DNA from: an uncultured Erysipelotrichaceae bacterium
Lineage (GTDB): Bacteria; Bacillota_I; Bacilli_A; Erysipelotrichales; Erysipelotrichaceae
DNA length: 33,968 bases
Direction of reading: 5' to 3'
Assembly (NCBI GenBank): GCA_902778375.1
Contig: CACYXJ010000044.1
Location: 1 to 33,968 of the forward strand
Each line of letters opens with the position of its first letter. The stretch's first letter is position 1. The notes under the pieces were generated by a model. That model did no database searches. It worked only from the letters and a program-made list of their open reading frames with translations, and was not told the DNA's origin. Of the stretch, positions 6,418-16,498 are shown piece by piece. The translations under genes were made by a program, and so were the position numbers.

Positions 6418-7746
6418 ATGCGGTTTGTAGATATGATCGAGCGGAAAGCCGACGGCTTTTCCCTGTCAAAAGAAGAAATCAATGAAATGGTATCCGGCTA
6501 TGTCAACGGAACCATTCCCGATTATCAGATGAGTGCCATGTGCATGGCCATCCTGCAGAAAGGCATGACCGATCAGGAAACGGCAGATCTGACCATGGCG
6601 ATGATGCACAGCGGCGAAATCGTCGATCTTTCGTCATTGCCGGGCATCAAGGTCGACAAGCACAGCACCGGCGGCGTCGGCGATACGACGACACTTGTTG
6701 TTGCTCCGCTGGTAGCAGCCTGCGGCGGCACGGTAGCGAAGATGAGCGGCAGGGGACTTGGCCATACCGGCGGTACCCTGGACAAGCTGGAATCCATTCC
6801 CGGCACAAAGGTCGAGATCCCGATGAAGGAATTTATATCAATCGTCAGGGAGAACGGCTGTGCTGTCATCGGCCAGAGCGCCAACATCGTGCCGGCCGAC
6901 AAGAAGATCTACGCTCTGCGCGATGTCACCGCGACCGTGCGGTCCATTCCGCTGATCGCATCTTCGATCATGTCCAAGAAGCTGGCCAGCGGTTCTGATG
7001 CCATTGTCCTGGATGTCAAGACCGGCAGCGGCGCCTTCATGCGCACTTATGACGAAGCGGAAAAACTGGCGGAACTCATGGTATCCATCGGCAAGCTGAC
7101 CGGACGCAGGGTTCATGCCCTGATCACCGATATGAACCAGCCGCTCGGCATGGCAGTCGGCAATGTCCTGGAAGTACAGGAAGCGGTCGAACTGCTCAGC
7201 GGCATGATCAGCGAAGACGATCCGCTTTACCGGGTATGCATGCTGCTGGGAAGCCACATGCTGATGCTCGGCGGCATTGCTTCAACAAAGGAAGAAGCGG
7301 AGAGCAGACTCAGACAGGCAGTCTGCGACGGCTCGGGACTGCGCGTACTCAGGAACATGTTCAGACTGCAGCACGGAGCAAGCGAATATATCGATCCGGT
7401 AAAGATCAGGGAACTGATCCGGGTCAGAAGGACAGTCGATGTAACCGCCGAAAAGGACGGCTATGTTACGGCCATGAATGCCGAAAAGATCGGTACTGCC
7501 GCCCAGATGCTGGGTGCCGGCAGAGCGAAGAAGGACGATGATATCGATCCCTGTGTCGGACTGGTCATGAAGGTCAGATGCGGAGACTATGTACATGCCG
7601 GTGATCCGTTGTGCCGGATGTATATCGACAGCGAGAAGAATTCCGTAGACAGTATCCGTACCTTCAAGGAAGCAATCTCGATCAGCGATGAGAAGAAACC
7701 GATCACGCCGATGGTCTACCGCACCATTACCGAAGATGATGTCTGA
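6418..7746 (+). CDS. pdp: Pyrimidine-nucleoside phosphorylase
   Basis: This 442-residue enzyme cleaves uridine, deoxyuridine and thymidine with phosphate to the base and (deoxy)ribose-1-phosphate in cytoplasmic pyrimidine salvage. The N-terminal helical domain starts M-R-F-V-D-M-I-E-R-K-A-D-G. The phosphate-binding loop is K-V-D-K-H-S-T-G-G-V-G-D (about residues 78-89). The family signature S-G-R-G-L-G-H-T-G-G-T-L-D-K-L-E follows near 110-125, and the SIMSKKLASG motif near 185. A C-terminal beta domain of biotinyl-like fold ends the chain. The length equals Bacillus Pdp. The distinction from thymidine phosphorylase (deoA) cannot be made with certainty by eye. SD AAAGGAG precedes the ATG. The ComB-like gene follows at 26 bases and probably shares the transcript. 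Confidence 0.93.
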   Translation: MRFVDMIERKADGFSLSKEEINEMVSGYVNGTIPDYQMSAMCMAILQKGMTDQETADLTMAMMHSGEIVDLSSLPGIKVDKHSTGGVGDTTTLVVAPLVAACGGTVAKMSGRGLGHTGGTLDKLESIPGTKVEIPMKEFISIVRENGCAVIGQSANIVPADKKIYALRDVTATVRSIPLIASSIMSKKLASGSDAIVLDVKTGSGAFMRTYDEAEKLAELMVSIGKLTGRRVHALITDMNQPLGMAVGNVLEVQEAVELLSGMISEDDPLYRVCMLLGSHMLMLGGIASTKEEAESRLRQAVCDGSGLRVLRNMFRLQHGASEYIDPVKIRELIRVRRTVDVTAEKDGYVTAMNAEKIGTAAQMLGAGRAKKDDDIDPCVGLVMKVRCGDYVHAGDPLCRMYIDSEKNSVDSIRTFKEAISISDEKKPITPMVYRTITEDDV

Positions 7747-7772
7747 TCATCCAGACAGAAAGGAAACAGGAT

Positions 7773-8465
7773 ATGGAAATTGAGATCCTGCATCTTCTGG
7801 AAGGCGCAAAGCAGGCGAAAGGTCTGACGGTCGTCATCGATGTTTTCCGGGCATTCAGCTGTGAATGCTACATGTATGAAGCCGGAGCTGACAAGGTCAT
7901 CGCTGTCGGCACCCTGGAGAAGACATTCGAACTGAAAGAGCAGCATCCTGACTGGATCCTGGCAGGGGAAAGAAACGGCATCATGGTCGAAGGCTTCGAC
8001 TACGGCAATTCCCCGGCCGGTTTCGAACATGCCCCGCTTGCCGGCAAGACAGTCGTCCATACGACCAGTGCCGGTGTGCAGGGACTGGCGGCTGTTACAT
8101 GTGCTGATGAGATCCTGACCGGAGCTCTGGTCAATGCCGCTGCGATTGCCCGTTATATCAAAAAGAAAAACCCGGAACATGTATCCCTGGTGGCAATGGG
8201 GTGGAACGGTGTCAAACAAACCGAAGAGGATGAACTGTGCGCCGAATACATCGCGTCACTGCTGAAAGAGGAACCGCTAAGGGATATTGAAGACAGAGCA
8301 CTGCAGCTGCGGTATCAGGAAGGAAAGAAGTTCTTCGATTTCAAGCAGAAGGATGTCTTTCCCGAGCGTGACTTCTGGCTCTCGATCAGGCATGATGTCT
8401 TCGATCATGTGATCAGGGTCATACCGGAAGACGGAATGTACGAAACCGAATGGATCAAGGCATGA
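7773..8465 (+). CDS. comB: 2-phosphosulfolactate phosphatase (ComB) family protein
   Basis: The 230-residue product has the ComB pattern: V-V-I-D-V-F-R-A-F-S near residue 20, A-G-E-R-N-G near 65, D-Y-G-N-S-P and V-V-H-T-T-S-A-G-V-Q-G in the middle, and E-D-E-L-C-A-E-Y-I near 152. ComB is a Mg-dependent phosphatase that dephosphorylates 2-phosphosulfolactate in coenzyme M synthesis. Many bacteria without coenzyme M have homologues whose true substrate is unknown, and I infer that applies here. It follows the phosphorylase gene with SD AAAGGAAA and ends at a terminator, so the pair is likely an operon. The ComB name here is for the family and is unrelated to competence. Confidence 0.88.
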   Translation: MEIEILHLLEGAKQAKGLTVVIDVFRAFSCECYMYEAGADKVIAVGTLEKTFELKEQHPDWILAGERNGIMVEGFDYGNSPAGFEHAPLAGKTVVHTTSAGVQGLAAVTCADEILTGALVNAAAIARYIKKKNPEHVSLVAMGWNGVKQTEEDELCAEYIASLLKEEPLRDIEDRALQLRYQEGKKFFDFKQKDVFPERDFWLSIRHDVFDHVIRVIPEDGMYETEWIKA

Positions 8466-8466
8466 A

Positions 8467-8495
8467 AAAACAGATCAGAAGATCTGTTTTCTTTC
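8467..8495. terminator. Bidirectional intrinsic terminator
   Basis: AAAACAGATC / GATCTGTTTT with a four-base loop and T-rich flanks on both strands. It separates the comB-like gene (+) and the acidic-protein gene (-), whose stop is at 8498. Confidence 0.85.
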
Positions 8496-8497
8496 TG

Positions 8498-9424
8498 TTA
8501 TTCGTTGTTGACCAGCTTGTCTTCGGCAATTGCCGTGAAGGCGATGGTCGGCAGTTCGTGGTCTTCCTGATCGTTGGGATCATAGAGGGCGGAGCGTTCT
8601 TTCAGGCTCTGCAGCAGTTCGCCGATCGGTTCGTCTTCTTCATCCAGCGGTACGTCACCGAGATTCATCTGCATGGTGTTCTCGATGTCTTCCATCGTCT
8701 GGTCGAATTCCTCCAGCTGCGGCTGGTAGTCAAGGAAGTCAGTGGAATCCGGTACTGCCGGCATCACCGGTTCTTCGGTTTCTTCCGGTTCAGCGATGAC
8801 TTCCGGTTCATCGATGACCTCCGGTTCATCGAACGGGAAGGGTTCTTCAGTTTCTTCCGGTTCTTCGAACAGGATCGGTTCGTCGACTTCGTCCGGATCG
8901 ATATTCTGGATATCGGTGAACGGCTTGTCTTCCAGTGCTCTTGCGGCTTCTTCCTGTTCCTGGGAATAAATACGGCCGCCGATCACATCTTCCTTCTGTT
9001 CGATTTCCCTTGCGGCTTCATCGACCTCGGAGAGGATGATGCTGTCCATATAGCTGTCGAGATCGAAATCGTCGATGACCGGTTCTTCTTCAGCAGGCAG
9101 CCATTCTGCTTCACTCTGTTTCCTGATCTGATAGGCAGGAAATCTGGCAACGGAAACATCGCCGTCATCTTCGAAGAAGTAGACATGACGTACAGCATTG
9201 CCGCTGCTGTCTCTTTCTTCACTCAGGAAGCGGCATTCGCGTTCGCTGCCGTCTTCGCTTCTGTATAAGGCTTCTTCACCGACAAACACGACATCCGGAT
9301 CGTCGGAAGCAAGCCAGGCACGCCAGTCGACAAATTCGCTGGCCCGTTTTGATACGATGGATCTGATGAATGCTTCCAGCTGGCGGCTGGAGCAGTTCCG
9401 CAGTCTTTCATAGTTACTGGACAT
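8498..9424 (-). CDS. Acidic repeat-containing protein (unknown function)
   Basis: This 308-residue protein starts at an ATG with GGGAGG nine bases upstream. Residues 1-105 look folded (W-R-A-W-L, V-Y-F-F-E-D-D-G-D-V, R-F-P-A-Y-Q-I). From about residue 110 on it is extremely acidic. The region about 190-245 has tandem short repeats of the type E-P-E-V-I-D / E-E-P-E-E-T-E-E-P, and the tail (D-E-E-D-E-P-I-G-E-L-L) is acidic and helical. No membrane segment or signal peptide is visible. I cannot name a family. It is transcribed away from rplS and ends at a shared terminator. The repeats are low-complexity and could expand or shrink between strains. Confidence 0.75.
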   Translation of the reverse strand: MSSNYERLRNCSSRQLEAFIRSIVSKRASEFVDWRAWLASDDPDVVFVGEEALYRSEDGSERECRFLSEERDSSGNAVRHVYFFEDDGDVSVARFPAYQIRKQSEAEWLPAEEEPVIDDFDLDSYMDSIILSEVDEAAREIEQKEDVIGGRIYSQEQEEAARALEDKPFTDIQNIDPDEVDEPILFEEPEETEEPFPFDEPEVIDEPEVIAEPEETEEPVMPAVPDSTDFLDYQPQLEEFDQTMEDIENTMQMNLGDVPLDEEDEPIGELLQSLKERSALYDPNDQEDHELPTIAFTAIAEDKLVNNE

Positions 9425-9507
9425 GTTAAAAACCTCCCGTATACCTTATATACACCTGTTATTATTACATAACCAGGCCTTTAAAGCGAATTGTTTTCGG
9501 TTTTTTA

Positions 9508-9536
9508 TTGTCTGTGCTGTTTTTTTATGGTATTAT
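9508..9536 (+). promoter_or_regulatory. rplS promoter
   Basis: TTGTCT (9508-9513), a 17-base spacer and TATTAT (9531-9536). Transcription would begin near 9543, leaving a leader of about 75 bases. Confidence 0.7.
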
Positions 9537-9540
9537 CTAC

Positions 9541-9617
9541 GAGCGCGATTGCGCATCACTGTTCCGCTGACGGTAACGTGAATGAACAGCTGATCATTCG
9601 GTAAAAGGAGACATAAG
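9541..9617 (+). promoter_or_regulatory. Structured rplS leader (candidate L19 leader)
   Basis: The leader can form GCGC-GATT-GCGC (9543-9554), then CTGTTC (9559-9564) pairing with GAACAG (9584-9589), ahead of the SD AAAGGAG. Bacillota often carry an autoregulatory L19 leader here. I see hairpins of suitable position and size but cannot confirm the family consensus. The rest of 9425-9530 holds an inverted repeat at 9455-9477 (CCTGTTAT / ATAACCAGG, one bulge) upstream of the divergent acidic-protein gene, and nothing else clear. Confidence 0.45.
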
Positions 9618-9971
9618 ATGAATTTAAGTTTAGTCGACAAGATCACAAAGGAACAGTTACGCAGTGACATTCCGGAATTCAAGGTCGGTGACACCCTCAA
9701 GGTTCACGTCCGTATCCGTGAAGGCAACAAGTCCCGTATCCAGGTATTCGAAGGTGTCTGTGTAGACCGTTCGAACGGCGGCATCGGCGCTTCCTTCACA
9801 GTCCGCAAGATGTCCAGCGGTATCGGCGTCCAGAGAACATTCCCGGTACATTCTCCGGTCATTGACAAGATCGAAGTAGTACGTCACGGTAAAGTCCGCA
9901 GAGCAAAGCTGACTTATCTGAAGGGTCTGTCCGCGAAGAACGCACGTATCAAGGAAGACCGCAGAAAGTAA
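9618..9971 (+). CDS. rplS: 50S ribosomal protein L19
   Basis: The 117-residue protein matches bacterial L19 throughout: the basic N-terminal helix, then [41 protein letters not shown] and [11 protein letters not shown]19 sits at the 30S-50S interface. Length and ends are as expected. SD AAAAGGAG is nine bases before the ATG. It has its own promoter and terminator and so is monocistronic, placed just upstream of the lepB-rbgA cluster as in many Bacillota. Confidence 0.98.
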   Translation: MNLSLVDKITKEQLRSDIPEFKVGDTLKVHVRIREGNKSRIQVFEGVCVDRSNGGIGASFTVRKMSSGIGVQRTFPVHSPVIDKIEVVRHGKVRRAKLTYLKGLSAKNARIKEDRRK

Positions 9972-9981
9972 GTTTCCGAAA

Positions 9982-10010
9982 AGAGGAAGGGTATGCTTCC
10001 TCTTTTTCTT
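9982..10010 (+). terminator. rplS terminator
   Basis: AGAGGAAG / CTTCCTCT with a six-base loop followed by TTTTCTTT. It overlaps the likely -35 region of the lepB promoter. Confidence 0.88.
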
Positions 10011-10015
10011 TGCGG

Positions 10016-10024
10016 TGGTATAAT
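10016..10024 (+). promoter_or_regulatory. Extended -10 promoter of lepB-rbgA-rnhB
   Basis: TGGTATAAT is a perfect extended -10 (TGnTATAAT) with no recognisable -35. The upstream side is the U-tail of the rplS terminator. Confidence 0.6.
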
Positions 10025-10050
10025 GGTTCACAGATTCGGAAAGGAACGCG

Positions 10051-10806
10051 ATGAACAGATACGAAGACAGATCCGCTTCGGAAGAGACGGAAGATCTTGG
10101 TTTTCTCAGCACCCAGGTGTATGAAACACTGACCTCGGGGAAAGAGGAACCGAAGGCGCCGATGTCAGAGACACAGGTTCTTGAGACGATGACACGCCGC
10201 GGCGAAGAAGCCAAAGAAGCTCCGAAAGAAGCGGAAGAAACCGAAGAGGAAGAAGAAACAAGCTGGACCGAAACCGCAGCCGGTGAAGTGCTGCTCTTTT
10301 TCCGTGATCTCGGCATCTGCATGGCGCTGGTCCTGATCATGATCAATTTCGTGATCCGTCCCATCCAGGTCAGGGGAAGTTCGATGTATCCGACCCTGCA
10401 GAACGGCAGTCTCGGCGTTTCCAATCTGCTTGGCTACAATCTCGACGGTATCAAGCGTTTCGATATCGTGATCGTATATCTGGAAGACAAGAAGGAATAT
10501 CTCGTCAAGCGGGTCGTCGGCCTGCCCAACGAGACCGTCGCCTATATCGGCGGCAAGCTGTATGTCAACGGCGAGATGATGGAGGAAGACTTCCTCGATC
10601 AGAACTACCGCGATTCCTATGAAGGAAGCTTCATGGAGGATGTCGCTCCGGTGACGCTCGGCAGCGACGAATACTTCTGTCTGGGAGACAACCGTCCCCA
10701 TTCCACCGATTCCCGTTACTACGGACCGTTTGCCGGCGATAAGATCCTGTCCAAGGGCGTGTTTATCTTTTACCCGTTCTCGGCCGTCGGAGTGGAAACA
10801 TGGTAA
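10051..10806 (+). CDS. lepB: Signal peptidase I with long acidic N-terminal tail
   Basis: Type I signal peptidase removes signal peptides from exported proteins at the outer face of the membrane. This 251-residue protein has the Ser-Lys dyad: S111 in G-S-S-M-Y-P-T-L and K153 in E-Y-L-V-K-R-V-V-G-L-P-N-E. It also has box E G-D-N-R-P-H-S-T-D-S-R-Y-Y-G-P. A single membrane segment (about 82-102) precedes the catalytic domain. Unusually, a cytoplasmic tail of about 80 acidic residues comes first, with a duplicated T-Q-V-x-E-T-x-T motif at residues 21-28 and 41-48. SD AAAGGAA precedes the ATG. The stop overlaps rbgA by seven bases. Confidence 0.94.
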   Translation: MNRYEDRSASEETEDLGFLSTQVYETLTSGKEEPKAPMSETQVLETMTRRGEEAKEAPKEAEETEEEEETSWTETAAGEVLLFFRDLGICMALVLIMINFVIRPIQVRGSSMYPTLQNGSLGVSNLLGYNLDGIKRFDIVIVYLEDKKEYLVKRVVGLPNETVAYIGGKLYVNGEMMEEDFLDQNYRDSYEGSFMEDVAPVTLGSDEYFCLGDNRPHSTDSRYYGPFAGDKILSKGVFIFYPFSAVGVETW

Positions 10807-11681
10807 AGATCCAGTGGTATCCCGGGCATATGGAAAAAGCCCGGCGGGAGATGACAGAACGGCTCAAGGCGGTCGATCTTGTCATCGAACTGCGCGATGC
10901 CAGAATTCCCGAAGCTTCCCGCAACCCTTTATTAAATATGATGGCGAAGGACAAGCCGCGGCTGATCCTTCTGACCAAGACCGATATGGCTGATCCGGCT
11001 GTGACCGAACAGTGGGTCAGATATCTCAAACAGCAGGAAAACACATCCTGCATCGCCCTCGACCTGATGCGCGACAATCACTGCGGCCGCAAGATCATCA
11101 GGGAAGCGCTGCAGATGATGCAGGAAAAGAGAAACAAACAGATTGCCAGAGGCATCCGTCCCCGGGCTGTCCGGGCAATGGCGGCCGGCATTCCCAATGT
11201 CGGCAAATCGACGATGATCAACCGCGTTGCCGGCAAGAACAGCCTCAAGGCAGCCGACAAGCCGGGCGTGACAAGAAGCCTGACATGGCTTCATGCCGAC
11301 AAGGATCTCGACCTGCTCGATACCCCGGGCGTGCTGTGGCCGAAGTTTGACGACGAAAAGACCGGTACGCTGCTGGCGGCAGTGGGATCGGTCAATGACG
11401 ATATCCTCGACCGCAAGATGCTGGCAATGGATACGGTCCGCATGATCCAGGAACTGTATCCCGGACTGCTGGAGGAAATCTATGAAGCTGAAGAAGGCGT
11501 CAATCCCAACGGCATGCTGAAGGCGATCGCCGCCAGGCGCAACCTGGTAAGGGAGAACGGCGAAGCCGACACAAAAAGGGCGGCCGAACTGTTTCTGACC
11601 GAACTGCGCCACGGCAAACTGGGAAGGATCACACTGGAGAGGCCTGATGAAGAAGAAAGCGGCGAAGACCTGCACGAATGA
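10800..11681 (+). CDS. rbgA: Ribosome biogenesis GTPase YlqF/RbgA
   Basis: This 293-residue circularly permuted GTPase acts late in 50S assembly. The N-terminus I-Q-W-Y-P-G-H-M-x-K-A is diagnostic. Motifs appear in permuted order: G4 T-K-T-D near residue 60, then G1 G-I-P-N-V-G-K-S-T near 136, then G3 D-T-P-G near 177. A helical C-terminal domain of about 100 residues follows. Length is normal. It overlaps lepB by seven bases and rnhB by 35, so the three form a tightly coupled operon. No good SD is needed if translation is coupled. Confidence 0.96.
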   Translation: MVKIQWYPGHMEKARREMTERLKAVDLVIELRDARIPEASRNPLLNMMAKDKPRLILLTKTDMADPAVTEQWVRYLKQQENTSCIALDLMRDNHCGRKIIREALQMMQEKRNKQIARGIRPRAVRAMAAGIPNVGKSTMINRVAGKNSLKAADKPGVTRSLTWLHADKDLDLLDTPGVLWPKFDDEKTGTLLAAVGSVNDDILDRKMLAMDTVRMIQELYPGLLEEIYEAEEGVNPNGMLKAIAARRNLVRENGEADTKRAAELFLTELRHGKLGRITLERPDEEESGEDLHE

Positions 11682-12294
11682 ATTCGAGAATATATACTGG
11701 CCGAAAGGAATGTCAGTGCTTGGCATCGATGAAGCCGGAAGGGGACCGCTTGCCGGTCCTTTGACTGTTGCCGGCGTCATCTTTCCCATCGGCTATGAAA
11801 ATCCCGCCATCTACGACTCCAAGACACTGAGCGAAAAGAAGCGGGAGGAACTGTTTGAGATTATCAGGGAAGATGCGGAGTGGTTCGAGATCCTGATCGT
11901 TTCCGAAAAGGAGATCGATACCTATGACATCTACCATGCCGATCAGATGGCAATGGCCCGCATCGCCGAAGAGGCACCGGCCGAGGTCGTCATTACCGAC
12001 GCCATGCCGGTGGAACTGGAAGATCAGAACAAAACCGTCCATCATCCCGTCAAGGGCGACCAGAAATCGATCAATGTCGCCGCCGCTTCGATCCTTGCCA
12101 AGGTGACAAGGGACCGGATGATGAAGGAATATGACAAGCTGTATCCCGGCTACGGTTTCGCCGCCAACAAAGGCTACGGAACCAGACAGCATATGGAGGC
12201 CATACAGAAACTGGGCATCACGCCGATCCACCGCCGCTCGTTCGCGCCGGTGCGGGCCCAGCAGCAGATACTCGATCTTTTCGGGGAATCATAA
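11647..12294 (+). CDS. rnhB: Ribonuclease HII
   Basis: RNase HII cleaves RNA in RNA-DNA hybrids and at single ribonucleotides in DNA. The 215-residue protein has G-I-D-E-A-G-R-G-P-L-A-G-P with catalytic D28 and E29, D118 in V-I-T-D-A-M, and D138 in K-G-D-Q-K-S. The S-I-N-V-A-A-A-S-I-L-A-K-V-T-R-D block and a C-terminal H-R-R-S-F follow. I kept the first ATG (GAGAGG just upstream, inside rbgA). An ATG at codon 22 would give a shorter N-terminus but its purine-rich SD is too close. Confidence 0.96.
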   Translation: MKKKAAKTCTNEFENIYWPKGMSVLGIDEAGRGPLAGPLTVAGVIFPIGYENPAIYDSKTLSEKKREELFEIIREDAEWFEILIVSEKEIDTYDIYHADQMAMARIAEEAPAEVVITDAMPVELEDQNKTVHHPVKGDQKSINVAAASILAKVTRDRMMKEYDKLYPGYGFAANKGYGTRQHMEAIQKLGITPIHRRSFAPVRAQQQILDLFGES

Positions 12295-12299
12295 GCAAC

Positions 12300-12329
12300 A
12301 CCCTCTATCTTAATGATGGAGGGTTTATT
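12300..12329 (+). promoter_or_regulatory. Hairpin enclosing the dprA SD
   Basis: A12300-C12309 pairs with G12315-T12324 (ten pairs including one T-G wobble, loop TTAAT), then TTTATT leads to the ATG. The SD GGAGGG is entirely in the descending arm. It lies just after the rnhB stop and may be a weak terminator as well as a translational lock. Confidence 0.65.
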
Positions 12330-13085
12330 ATGACGGAAAGGGAAAAACTGGCAGCCTATGCCTGGATGTTCAGCGGTGACTGGACCCGGATCGCGGAGGC
12401 GGAGAAGAATCATCTTGTTCCGGATGCGGTACGGATCACGGAACAGTACATCACCTGTCTGGACGAAGACTATCCGAGGCAGTTTTGCGCCCTGCGCTAT
12501 CCGCCCTGGGTCATTTTTTACCGCGGTGATCTTTCCTTGCTGAAAAGGAGAATGATCTCGATCGTCGGCTCGCGCGACCTGCAGCCGTACGGCGCATACG
12601 GCACCCGCTGGTGCGCTGATCTTTTGAAACAGGAGTTCGTCCTGGTCTCGGGTCTGGCGAAAGGGGCGGACGGTCTGGTGCACCGCCGTGCCCTGGAAGG
12701 AGGAAAGACGATCGGCATCATCGGCTCAGGCTTTTCCCGAAGATATCCTTACTGCAACAAAGACCTGTATCAGACCATGGAACAGGATCATCTTGTGCTC
12801 AGCGAGTATCCGTTTCATACCGGAATCAGAAGGCATCACTTTGCCTGGCGCAACCGTCTGATCGCTGCTCTTGGCGAAGCTCTGATCGTGACCCAGGCAA
12901 GAATCCGCAGCGGTACGATGCTGACGGTCAACGAAGCGGCAAGCCTGGCGAAAGACATCTACGTGCTGCCGTGGCAGATCCATGATCCGTGGGGTGAAGG
13001 CTGCTCGAAACTGATCAGCGAAGGCGCGATGATTCTCTGGCAGGAAGAACAGCTGAAAGATATTATGCGAAATAGTTTGTATTGA
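12330..13085 (+). CDS. dprA: DNA-processing protein DprA (short form)
   Basis: DprA binds incoming single-stranded DNA and loads RecA during natural transformation. The 251-residue protein has the Rossmann-like core: I-S-I-V-G-S-R-D-L-Q-P-Y-G near residue 75, S-G-L-A-K-G-A-D-G-L-V-H near 108, I-G-I-I-G-S-G-F near 128, L-S-E-Y-P near 155, and A-R-I-R-S-G-T-M-L-T-V-N-E-A near 190. The N-terminal helical part is short and there is no C-terminal winged helix, so it is shorter than Bacillus DprA (about 297). No other competence gene is in the window. The SD sits in a hairpin. Its stop overlaps the topA promoter. Confidence 0.93.
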   Translation: MTEREKLAAYAWMFSGDWTRIAEAEKNHLVPDAVRITEQYITCLDEDYPRQFCALRYPPWVIFYRGDLSLLKRRMISIVGSRDLQPYGAYGTRWCADLLKQEFVLVSGLAKGADGLVHRRALEGGKTIGIIGSGFSRRYPYCNKDLYQTMEQDHLVLSEYPFHTGIRRHHFAWRNRLIAALGEALIVTQARIRSGTMLTVNEAASLAKDIYVLPWQIHDPWGEGCSKLISEGAMILWQEEQLKDIMRNSLY

Positions 13086-13110
13086 AAGATCGGAAATTTT
13101 ACGCTATTCT
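13082..13110 (+). promoter_or_regulatory. topA promoter
   Basis: TTGAAA (13082-13087), a 17-base spacer and TATTCT (13105-13110), beginning at the dprA stop codon. SD AGGAG precedes the ATG at 13144. Confidence 0.65.
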
Positions 13111-13143
13111 TTGGAATTGTAATTTTTCCTACAGGAGTGATTT

Positions 13144-15171
<2,028 letters not shown>

Positions 15172-15199
15172 AGCGGACGACCCGCAAGAGCAGCAAGGC

Positions 15200-16498
15200 A
15201 TGAAGAAAGCAATTGTGATCGGGGCCGGTCTGGCCGGGTGCGAAGCCGCCTGGCAGCTGGCGGAAAGAGGCATTTCCGTACAGCTCATCGAAATGAAACC
15301 CGAGAAAAAAACGCCGGCACATCACAGTGACGATTTCGCCGAACTGGTATGCTCCAATTCCCTGCGTTCCAACGCATTGACGAATGCTGTCGGACTGCTC
15401 AAGGAAGAGATGCGCCAGATCGGCTCTTTGATCATGACAGCCGCCGACGCCAATCAGGTGCCGGCCGGCAGCGCCCTGGCAGTGGACCGCAACCGCTTTG
15501 CCCGGATGATCACCGAAAAGATCCGCTCGCATCCGCTGATCGAAGTCGTCGCGAAAGAATGCGGCAGCATCCCGGCAGAACCGTGTGTCATCGCCACCGG
15601 ACCTCTGACATCCGATGTCCTGACCAAGGCGATCGCGCAGCTTTCCGGCGAGGAGTACTGCTACTTCTACGATGCCGCGGCACCGATCGTCACCTGTGAA
15701 TCGATCGATATGGAAAAAGCCTACCGCAAGTCCCGCTATGACAAAGGGGAAGCGGACTATATCAACTGCCCGATGGACAGGGAACAGTTCGATGCCTTCT
15801 ATGAGGCGCTGATCAGCGCCGAGACAGCCGAACTTCACAGCTTCGAAAAGGAAGTCTATTTCGAAGGCTGCATGCCGTTTGAGGAAATGGCAAGAAGAGG
15901 CAGGAATACTTTGCTGTTCGGACCGATGAAACCGGTCGGTCTCGAGCAGGAAGGAAAGAAGCGTCCCTATGCCGTCGTCCAGCTGCGGCAGGACAATGCC
16001 GAAGCGACACTGTACAACATCGTCGGTTTCCAGACCCATCTCAAATGGGGCGAACAGAAGCGCATCCTGCAGATGATACCGGGGCTGGAACACTGCGAGA
16101 TCGTCCGGTACGGCGTCATGCACCGGAACACATTCATCAATTCACCGAAGTGTCTGAGGGAGACCTACCAGTGGAAGGACCGCGACGACCTGTTCTTCGC
16201 CGGCCAGATGACCGGTGTCGAAGGCTATGTCGAATCGGCTGCTTCCGGCATGCTGGCGGGAATCAACCTCGCCCATGTCCTCAACGGTGAAGAACCGGTC
16301 ATGCCCGGTGTGAAAACGATGATAGGGGCGATGTCGCATTACATCGCGACTGCCGATCCGAACCATTTCCAGCCGATGAATGCCAACTTCGGCATCATGT
16401 TCCTGGAAGGCAGGTTCAACAAGAAAGACCGCAAGAACCAGTACGCGCCGCAGTCGCTGGCAGTCATTAAGGAGCTGAAGGATGGCGGACAGCTTTGA
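15200..16498 (+). CDS. trmFO: tRNA (uracil-54-C5)-methyltransferase TrmFO (folate/FAD-dependent)
   Basis: TrmFO makes ribothymidine at tRNA position 54 using methylenetetrahydrofolate and FAD. The 432-residue protein begins with the FAD dinucleotide fold [16 protein letters not shown], followed by the family hallmark [20 protein letters not shown]. It has F-Y-D-A-A-A-P-I-V near residue 155, Y-I-N-C-P-M near 190, and [16 protein letters not shown] near 335. It lies in the classical topA-trmFO-xerC order. The start overlaps the ancestral topA stop, and the end overlaps xerC by 17 bases. Confidence 0.97.
   Translation: MKKAIVIGAGLAGCEAAWQLAERGISVQLIEMKPEKKTPAHHSDDFAELVCSNSLRSNALTNAVGLLKEEMRQIGSLIMTAADANQVPAGSALAVDRNRFARMITEKIRSHPLIEVVAKECGSIPAEPCVIATGPLTSDVLTKAIAQLSGEEYCYFYDAAAPIVTCESIDMEKAYRKSRYDKGEADYINCPMDREQFDAFYEALISAETAELHSFEKEVYFEGCMPFEEMARRGRNTLLFGPMKPVGLEQEGKKRPYAVVQLRQDNAEATLYNIVGFQTHLKWGEQKRILQMIPGLEHCEIVRYGVMHRNTFINSPKCLRETYQWKDRDDLFFAGQMTGVEGYVESAASGMLAGINLAHVLNGEEPVMPGVKTMIGAMSHYIATADPNHFQPMNANFGIMFLEGRFNKKDRKNQYAPQSLAVIKELKDGGQL

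Noticed and set aside
8450-9268. 272-codon Phe-rich plus-strand open frame
   Set aside because: Antisense of the acidic Glu-rich gene; Glu codons read backwards give Phe/Leu.
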